Part shown: one piece after another, positions 56,514 through 64,000 of the stretch
Layout of the letters: every line of letters starts with the position of its first letter
How positions within the stretch are numbered: the stretch's first letter is position 1
Assembly (NCBI GenBank): GCA_028023455.1
Contig: JAQFVV010012529.1
Coordinates: forward strand, 2,292,001 to 2,356,000
Source: Epiperipatus broadwayi
Lineage: Eukaryota; Onychophora; Udeonychophora; Euonychophora; Peripatidae
Length of the DNA: 64,000 nucleotides
Reading direction: 5' to 3'
Made by a program: the position numbers and the translations under genes
Notes under the pieces: model-generated
What the model was told of the DNA's origin: nothing
Seen by the model: the letters and a program-made list of their open reading frames with translations, nothing else
The model's database searches: none

Positions 56514-58391
56514 TATAACGGTCAGTGTTAGATGTGACACTTGCTCTATCTGCCATACAGGGTGCTACTAGACTATTTGAACCTAGAAAATTTATAATGT
56601 AGGCAGATACTTCTTGTTAAGATCTAAATTTTGACCGTTAGCCCATGCCACTAGCTCAAGGAGATGCAGAGATTTATAATAACTTCTTAAACTTATTTCA
56701 ATATTTTAAAAAATAAAATAAGCCACTGCCAGTAATAACACTCAAAAACATTTATTGTCGCATATATATAAATTTAAATTTGGGGAATAAATTAATCTTA
56801 CTTTGTTATTATTATTTTATACTTTAGTTAAAATCCATACAGATGAACCGTTTATATAATTTTGTTTTAGAATGTTAAGCATAGATAAGCTACATAGATT
56901 ATGCAATTAAAACTTTTCAAAACATCTAATCTCAGGCTAAAAGTTCATAGCTAAACCTATGCTCGCTTCCTGTTATACAGACACAACCAATGCAATATGA
57001 AGATGTTAGCATAAAACCACACTGACAGGAATGTGCATCTGCAGCATGATATTATTTAAAAGAAATGATCCTCATCCAGTACAGGAATGTGTGTGTGTGT
57101 GGTGAAGGAATCATATATATAAAACATTAAAAGAAATGCTTCATATGGAGGGAAAGCGGTCCTTGCCATCTTATTGTCGCTATCCATAGAGCAAAAAGGG
57201 ATCAATGTCACAGGAGATACATCTGCGTCCATTGCAATGATTTGGCTACAACCTTTGGGGTCATGCATTTAGTTGGGCACATTGCCCTGTATGCTAACCC
57301 TTCACATTACATTGATATAAACACCCATATATTCCTCTATCAGTATCAACTCAACTATGAAGCATAGTCTGAAATTAAACCCCCTTAAACTAACATAAAT
57401 GTTAACGTATCTAAGCAGCCATCTACACCAAACTTTAAATTTAATAATTTAGTTAACAGATAAAAATAAATAAAAGAAAAATGGAAATGATTAGCAAACA
57501 CGTACATAAAAAAATATTAATAAGGGATTTAGAATTCTTTAAGTCAGATAAGAGTTCATACTTTAGGTTACTAATTGAATGTTTATTTAAACGATCAATT
57601 TATAAGTTCATATTAAAAAAAGTTTATACTTCCCATAGTAAGTCTTTATGAATCCTCCTGGTTGTGGCAGGTTTATGTAAGTCCATTCTAAGTCTCACAT
57701 TTTGTGTAGATTCTTATATTTGGAGATAAAACCACTGCTTACCAATACTTGGGTCAGGAACTGTCATCGGGAGACCTCAGCTAGTTTATGCAAAGGAAAT
57801 CAATTTTATTGCAAGACCCCTACATTATGGAGTCCACAATACAGCTGCAAGATTAATAGTCAGATTAATACAACAATCAATTATTATTTTTTATAATATT
57901 AGGCCTCCCTTATCACTAAATTTTACAGATCCATCACACATGATATCACTGATCCTAAGACCCAGATGTTTTCCTTTCTGGCCCATGTGTGGCTTAGTGC
58001 TTGCATTAGTCAATCTTTTAATTTTTTCTATTCTCTTATCTGATCTTTCAATTATTTAAGTGCCCCAAGGGCTAGTTTGCTTTACATTTAATTAATAAAA
58101 CAATCATTTCCATTTACTAAGATTAAACATGATTCTTAAAATAGAAATTAATTAACATTTATTTCTATTTTCTTTTATATAATTTTTTTACTAAAAGTAC
58201 TAATCTTTACCCTTTTTTTTATACATTTCTTACTTTTAAATACTTTTTTTAAAATTTTTTTTTTCCATCTGTGCCATATATATATATGTTAAACATAACT
58301 TTTAACTTTCTTTTAGCTTTTAATAAATCAACTTTATTTACGAACTTGTTTTAATTGTAAAATAATGTAACTGCATATGTATATCGTTACA
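56514..58391 (+). mobile_element. Solo-LTR-like element, copy 1 (1.88 kb)
   Basis: Starts TATAACGGTC and ends ATATCGTTACA, with an exact 4-bp target duplication GTAG (56510-56513 and 58392-58395). It is homologous along its length to 60047-62085: shared parts include CAGGGTGC...CTAG...GAACCTAGAAAA, GTAGGCAGATAC, TTAGCCCAT, AAGCCACTGCCAG, GGTCCTTGCCATCTT, GGCTTAGTGCTTGCATT, CAAGGGC.AGTTTG and ACAATCATTTCCATTTAC. No protein is encoded. Short inverted termini, CA end and 4-bp duplication suit a solo LTR of a gypsy-type element; a non-autonomous DNA transposon with 7-bp ends is the alternative. Confidence 0.65.
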
Positions 58392-58395
58392 GTAG

Positions 58396-60042
58396 AAAGT
58401 GCATTAGGCAAATTTTGCTAACTTTACAAATTTAAAGCTAATTTTTCATACATTTATGCACATACTCTGTTTGTTTCTTTCATGAAATAGAACAAGGAAA
58501 TATGATTAATAAGCAGACAATGCATTGATACTTTGAACATTTAAAATTAAATAATTATACAATGTAACCATTTTAATATTTATTTTATATACATTTATAA
58601 AAACGGATAATACACTTTCAATATATATATAACAAAAGTAGTTCAGAAATAGAAAGAATATCATAGAAATATTATAAGATAATTCTTTTATGTGTATTAT
58701 TATTTTTTATTCTAACATTTTAATTGTATTCTTTAAATAATGACCCATGAGTGCAAAATCCTAGTCATAATCTATAAAAAAAAAAAAAAGTTTAAACTGT
58801 TTTAAGCAGAAAATCAATGAATCTTTTTGAGAGTTTTAAAATGAGACAACCTGCAATAATTCACCGTCTATAGTAGATCTTTGAAGATTCATTGCTTTTT
58901 TTTTTTTTAAAACTTTGCAGTTTGCTTTCAAAACTTTATATAATTGGCTTTCAGTTTGGTGACAGTTTATAAAATTTGCAGTAGTTTCTCTTCATTTTTC
59001 AATGAGTAGAACTTTTTGAATTCATTTTTTCTTGCTTAGATTAATAGTCTGTAAAAATATATTTCATCCTTCCGGTGCTAATTTAAGAAACGTATTTGTA
59101 ATCGATAAAGGTATAAAAGTTATGTAACAATATTTAGTTCAATTAAAATATGTGATGCCATAGGTCTCTAGTCAAATTATGATTAAATAACAATTAACTT
59201 TTAGTTAATAATAAATTCCAAATTAACAACAATTAACTTTATTAAGAAAAAAAATAGAAACAGCAATAATTATAAATCAAATTTGTCTTGCTTGCTTCAT
59301 AGTGAAAAATGTTTTGTCTATGAGTTGATTTGATGACATGAATTACTATACAGAATAGTGCTGGAAATTATTTGTTATTTAATAAAAATCTGTGCAGTAG
59401 TTATCAGCAATAAGTATGGTTTTTATAAATTAAGTATTAAAATAAAAACTATTTATGCATATGCTAATTAGAATTGATTATGCATTAGCTTACTAAGTGA
59501 TATATATATATTTCTATTTATGCAATCCACTCAGTTTGTCTTCATACTAAGAGTGATATAAGAGAAGTTAATTAAGCATATACTTTGTGTGTGAATATTT
59601 TAATAGCAACAACTTCCCTGCATTTTCAGAAGCAACCAAGATTGTCTGTAGAGAATTACATATAATAATTTAAAGATTTTCATGATTTTTTTTAAAAGAT
59701 ATATTGAGTCAAATTTTACTTTAGTCAAAAAAAAACAACAAAACATTTAATTTATGAGAGTATATCTCAATTAGTTGACTTTATCATTATTATTGAAATC
59801 ATCATCGTTTAAAAAATTTATTATAAATTTTTATGACATTTTTCTAAAAATATTATTATAAATTTTTATACTGTTTAATTAATGAAAATTGTGTAGATAT
59901 TTTTTTTTATAGATCACTTCATATATTAATTTTAAAATGAATTATTTTAATTTTCATATAGTTTAAATACAGTACTATTTTAGAATATTCAAAATGAGTG
60001 TAATTATTATTATTAGCAGCAATACATATCATAACTATATAT
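58396..60042. other. A+T-rich spacer between two LTR-like elements
   Basis: No retrotransposon internal region (no primer site, no gag or pol), so the two LTR-like copies are not the ends of one element. Confidence 0.6.
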
Positions 60043-60046
60043 CTAC

Positions 60047-62085
60047 TATAACGATCCAAAACAATAGTGGAGTCAGCAATCTACGTATCTGCAACTCCCA
60101 GGGTGCCATCTAGGCATTTGAACCTAGAAAAATTTATACAGTAGGCAGATACACACTGTTAAGATTCCACTTTATTTTATATTTTGGTCATTAGCCCATT
60201 GTCACTAGCTCAGTGAGTAGCAGAGATAATAAAATATAAATTTTGTATCTTAAATATAAAAGAATAAAAGCCACTGCCAGAAATTAACACATAAAAATAT
60301 TTATTTACACACATATAAAATAACATTTAAATTTTGAGGAATAAATTCAGCATTTTAGATTTTTCTATTAATCTTTAGTTTTACATTTAAGTAAGTTACA
60401 ACCATGAGTTTAATGTTTATTTAGTGAGTCAAGTATGAATAGACTACATAGATCTGCATTTGAAAAGAAAATATTCTTTCCTGATTTAACCTTAGGCAAC
60501 AAATTTCGCAATCAAACCGGCGCCAATCCATCTGATACATTTATATATTCAATGTAGCATGAAAATACGACAACACAAAATACTATACTATCAGGAATGT
60601 ACATCTGAATAGCAAGTAGAATTAGAGAAAAAATTGTCTCTCTACCAACCAGGAATGCTACATTTGTTGGCGAGTAGAACAATAAACATAAAACTCCATA
60701 GGAATGGACTGCGGTCCTTTGCCGTCTTACAAACCCATCCATAGGCAAACAGAAGGTATGTAGCGTATATATATAATCCTGCCCGTAGCGGATCTCGTAC
60801 TACATCTACAATTACACAAATATATCCAATCCATTGAACCAATTCAACTACAAAATAAATAACCTAAGATTACTCTCCCTTACTATAACTTTACAAAACT
60901 ATATAGCCATTCACGCCCGACTTAAATTTAACATTTAAATATGTTCGCACAGATTATTTTTATACAATTTGTTTTATAATGTCGAGTATAGATCGGCTGC
61001 ATAGATTCCACGGTCAAAAACATTCCAAATTAAACAACCGATCAAAATACAAAGTCAATCGATAACGTCAGTTGCTGAGGGAATACAGGAGACCCTTTGG
61101 TGTTCATCATAAGACACCACAGTGACATTGTTGACTTATATATTCTAATCGACTGTGAAAACCACAATATAATCAACCGCTAACGAATCTATGCAACGTC
61201 TATACCCAACTTAAATGTAATGCATATAATAATTTCTACAATAAATATTACTACAAATAAAAATAATAAAATGGAAATGATTTTAGCAAAACTTAACTAT
61301 ATAAATTTAAACAATCAATTATTAATTTGAAAATCAAATAAGAGTTCATTTTAAAATTTAAATTAGCTGAATCTTTAAAAAAAAACAATGACGAAAGTTC
61401 TTAATTACCTTTTTTTTGTTGTTGTTAATTTGTAAAGTTCATAGCTCACGGTAGAAGAGTCCAGGTTTCTGCTTTTAATTCCTGTGATGCCTCCATTGGA
61501 AGAAAATGTTCTGGAGATGGCAATAGCTGGTTCAAGGTATCACAGTCTTTTCATTTTTTTTTATATATAGAGTGTGGTATGTGCGTCCTACCACATCTCT
61601 CAAACACAAAATGCTGGAACTGTCAGAAAAAACTATTTCTCTTTTTATATTATCCACACGGATTCAATCAACAAAACGTCACTAATCCATCACTTTCATT
61701 AGGGTCCGAGCCAAGGCTTAGTGCTTCCATTGGTCAAGCTAATTTCTCTTTATTTTCTTATCTATCTTTCATCAGATCATTTTAATTATACAAGAGCCCA
61801 AGGGCCAGTTTGGTTTTCAATAATTCATAAACAATCATTTCCATTTACAGATTACATTAATTAATACCTGTTTTTATTTTTAAATCTTGTACTTTTTTAT
61901 AAAAAAGTACGTTCAAATACTTATTTGTTTTTTTAAAAAAAATATTTTTAAAGTTTGGCCTCTGTGCAAATGTATATACGTTTAACAAACATTTTAATTT
62001 TAGCGTTTAGTTTTTTTACTTTTATTTGTGAACTTTTAAGTTTTTATTTTAAATTAATGTAACGACATATTTATATATCGTTACA
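60047..62085 (+). mobile_element. Solo-LTR-like element, copy 2 (2.04 kb)
   Basis: Starts TATAACGATCC and ends ATATCGTTACA, with an exact 4-bp target duplication CTAC (60043-60046 and 62086-62089). Same family and orientation as copy 1 but clearly diverged, with many indels. A partial palindrome TGTAACGACATA...TATCGTTACA sits at the right end, also present in copy 1. Open frames inside (for example 61579-61785) show no retroviral content. Confidence 0.65.
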
Positions 62086-62089
62086 CTAC

Positions 62090-63780
62090 TATAAATGAGA
62101 AAGGTTTTATTAAACAGCTTGATATCAAACATGAATATTAAATGACGAAGTCGATGGCTGATGACTCTACAAAAAGGTGTGATATTGTAAGTAATTTAAT
62201 ATTCTTTACATTTGTGGATTTTATCCAATTATTAATAATGAATTCTAAAGTCTAAGTATGAAAATGAGCTATAGTGAGACTACTATAATTTGACATGATT
62301 TAGTTTTAAATATTTAACTCAAAAGTGATTGCAGACATTTTTAGTTAATACATCTTTAAGTTGTAGTTCATGTAAAGCTTATGGTGAATATATTTCATCA
62401 AAGTATTTTAGCATATATCATTTCAGCAATGGATATACTTGCAAGTGATATAGCAAACTATCTAGTTAAAAAATTTCAAATAAAATACAGGGTGTCATTA
62501 TGTCACTGATTGAACAAAATATAAAACTACACAAATAAAATTTATAATGCTCAATTTAGTATCAGTGGAAATTGGACATATTTAAGACATACTTAATGTA
62601 GGTAGCTCATCTGGAAATTATTGGCCTGTTAGTATTGACCAATCATCAGAGCATCAATATTCTATTTGTGTTTGTTCTTCAACTTGGAATACAATTTTTT
62701 TGTGTTTTTTTTAGCAGAGTATAATTAGACTTGAAGTTTGTTACCTCTATGAGGATATAATAATAATAAATAGCCACTCAAAAATGAGTATGGCATTCCA
62801 ATTCAAAGGGAGGGAAAAAATTACCTAAAAAGGAGTTTTGGAATGACTATACAGACCAATTTGTGGATCCCAAATACATCCATATATAGAACATATTGAT
62901 CCATTTTTCTGTTTGATATTTTATGATGGTATCATGTAATTTCCTCTGAAGAAAACTTTTCTTTCTAAAATAATTTAGTACCATGACTAGTTGTAGTTCT
63001 CTAATGTATGCTACTCTCAGCCATATTTTCCCAATAGAAAAAATTGATTTCACACTTCTTTAGAATGTCTTTAAGATAATCCTTATAACATAGATGGACT
63101 CTACCTCTTCTATGAAACCCATGTTCAAGTTCCACATAAAACACTTTTAGAATTTTATATGTCTAATCCAATGAAGGTATGATTTTACAATAGTGGACTC
63201 AATAGTATCACATCATGCCATTGTATTTTTAAAATTTTACAGCATTCTTAAATGAAACTTTTCTAATGCCTTTATATTGCATCAGTAGCATATCCAAGTT
63301 TTATTTCATATAATAAATTTGATAAAATAACAGCTTTATATAAAGCAAACATAGTTGCAGTAGTTATTTCTCCATGATGAAGTATTATGTCTAATATTAT
63401 TAAAGACAGCAGCAGTACACTGGAGTCTGTGTTGAATCTCAACATTTAAGTCCATCATTATATATATATTGTAATGTTTATTTATATACGTTGCAAATAT
63501 ATTGGCATTTGGTAAAAGCTAAAAAATATAAGTAAATTTAGATTTTTTTTTTGACTAATTTTTTTTAAAAAAAATAACGTACAGTGAAAGTTAAATTATT
63601 TTTTCGTATTTTTTTAATGTAATTAGAAATAAAAGTAGAATTGGAGAGAACAAAAGACATAAATTACCAATCTAGATAAGAGAAAGTAAAAATACTTCAA
63701 CTAATTAAAGATAGCAGAATTTTGCTGAAAAAAATAAAGACTTTGTTACATAAATTTTATAAAGAATATATAAGATTATC
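62090..63780. other. A+T-rich sequence, no gene seen
   Basis: No recognisable coding, RNA or repeat structure. Confidence 0.5.
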
Positions 63781-64000
63781 AACGTATATTTTGACAAACA
63801 AAAGATATGCGCAGAAGTCTGAAAACTGGGCCTCTAGTATAAAAGGCAGAGGTCAGTTTGAAGAACATCTTGTTCGTTGGTTTTGGATAACAATAATATA
63901 TCCAAGATCGCTCTACGCTGAAGTAATTTGGCATGGCGGAGTGAACCGGAGCTTCTGAAGACATCGTGCCTGAAGATGTATACCAGAAAAGCTTTCATGA
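63781..64000 (+). promoter_or_regulatory. TATA-bearing GC-richer segment at window end
   Basis: TATAAAAGG at 63838-63846 lies in a segment that abruptly becomes less A+T-rich and stays so to the window end (GGCAGAGGTCAGTTTGAAG follows). This could be the core promoter of a host gene or of an LTR that continues to the right. A 78-codon frame (63722-63958) crosses it but has no recognised content. Confidence 0.3.

Noticed and set aside
58396-60042. Internal region of one LTR retrotransposon between the two LTR-like copies
   Set aside because: Each copy has its own different target duplication, and no primer site, gag or pol lies between them.
1-64000. CRISPR arrays, operons, ribosome binding sites, tRNA or rRNA genes
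   Set aside because: No regularly spaced repeats, tRNA cloverleafs or rRNA sequence were seen. The spliced gene and retroelements show eukaryotic nuclear DNA.

Overview
The window looks like nuclear DNA of an invertebrate metazoan. It is very A+T-rich (roughly 70-75% by eye), carries one spliced host gene, and is otherwise filled with dispersed and nested animal-type transposable elements. The retrotransposon mix (Penelope-like, RTE-type and other LINEs, Ty3/gypsy, hAT, hammerhead-bearing repeats) would suit a mollusc such as a cephalopod. I cannot prove the taxon from sequence alone.

Host gene: three coding exons on the minus strand (20189-20319, 10027-10103, 4040-4131) join in phase and encode about the first 100 residues of BABAM2 (BRE/BRCC45), a subunit of the BRCA1-A and BRISC deubiquitinase complexes. 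Later exons were not found between 1 and 4039 and probably lie left of the window. The start codon sits inside a perfect 15-bp hairpin. No other host gene could be supported.

Repeats from left to right: a TTAA-flanked MITE (3171-3260); a retrozyme-like array (4840-6175) in BABAM2 intron 2; a hAT transposon (18514-19915) with a second retrozyme copy inside it; a diverged LTR-like element with a 34-G run (22139-23642); a structurally complete Ty3/gypsy retrotransposon (23809-29210, 5-bp target duplication GTTAT); decayed RTE-like LINE copies (about 29740-39240) that received a third retrozyme copy (33400-33959), an inverted Penelope-like dimer (34428-36836) and a second LINE type; hAT relics and MITEs (43271-43748, 51084-51451); a Penelope-terminus relic (50354-50578); and two long solo-LTR-like elements (56514-58391, 60047-62085), each with its own 4-bp target duplication.

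The most interesting system is the retrozyme-like family together with the Penelope-like element. A repeat of about 413-455 bp carries a minimal type I hammerhead ribozyme, with compensating base changes between copies. Its three insertions have 10-12-bp target duplications and all contain an inverted segment. The Penelope-like GIY-YIG element here has the same insertion signature (14-bp duplication, head-to-head inversion). This fits the published idea that animal retrozymes are mobilised by Penelope-like machinery. That link is inference.

The rest of the window is A+T-rich sequence in which I see no gene.
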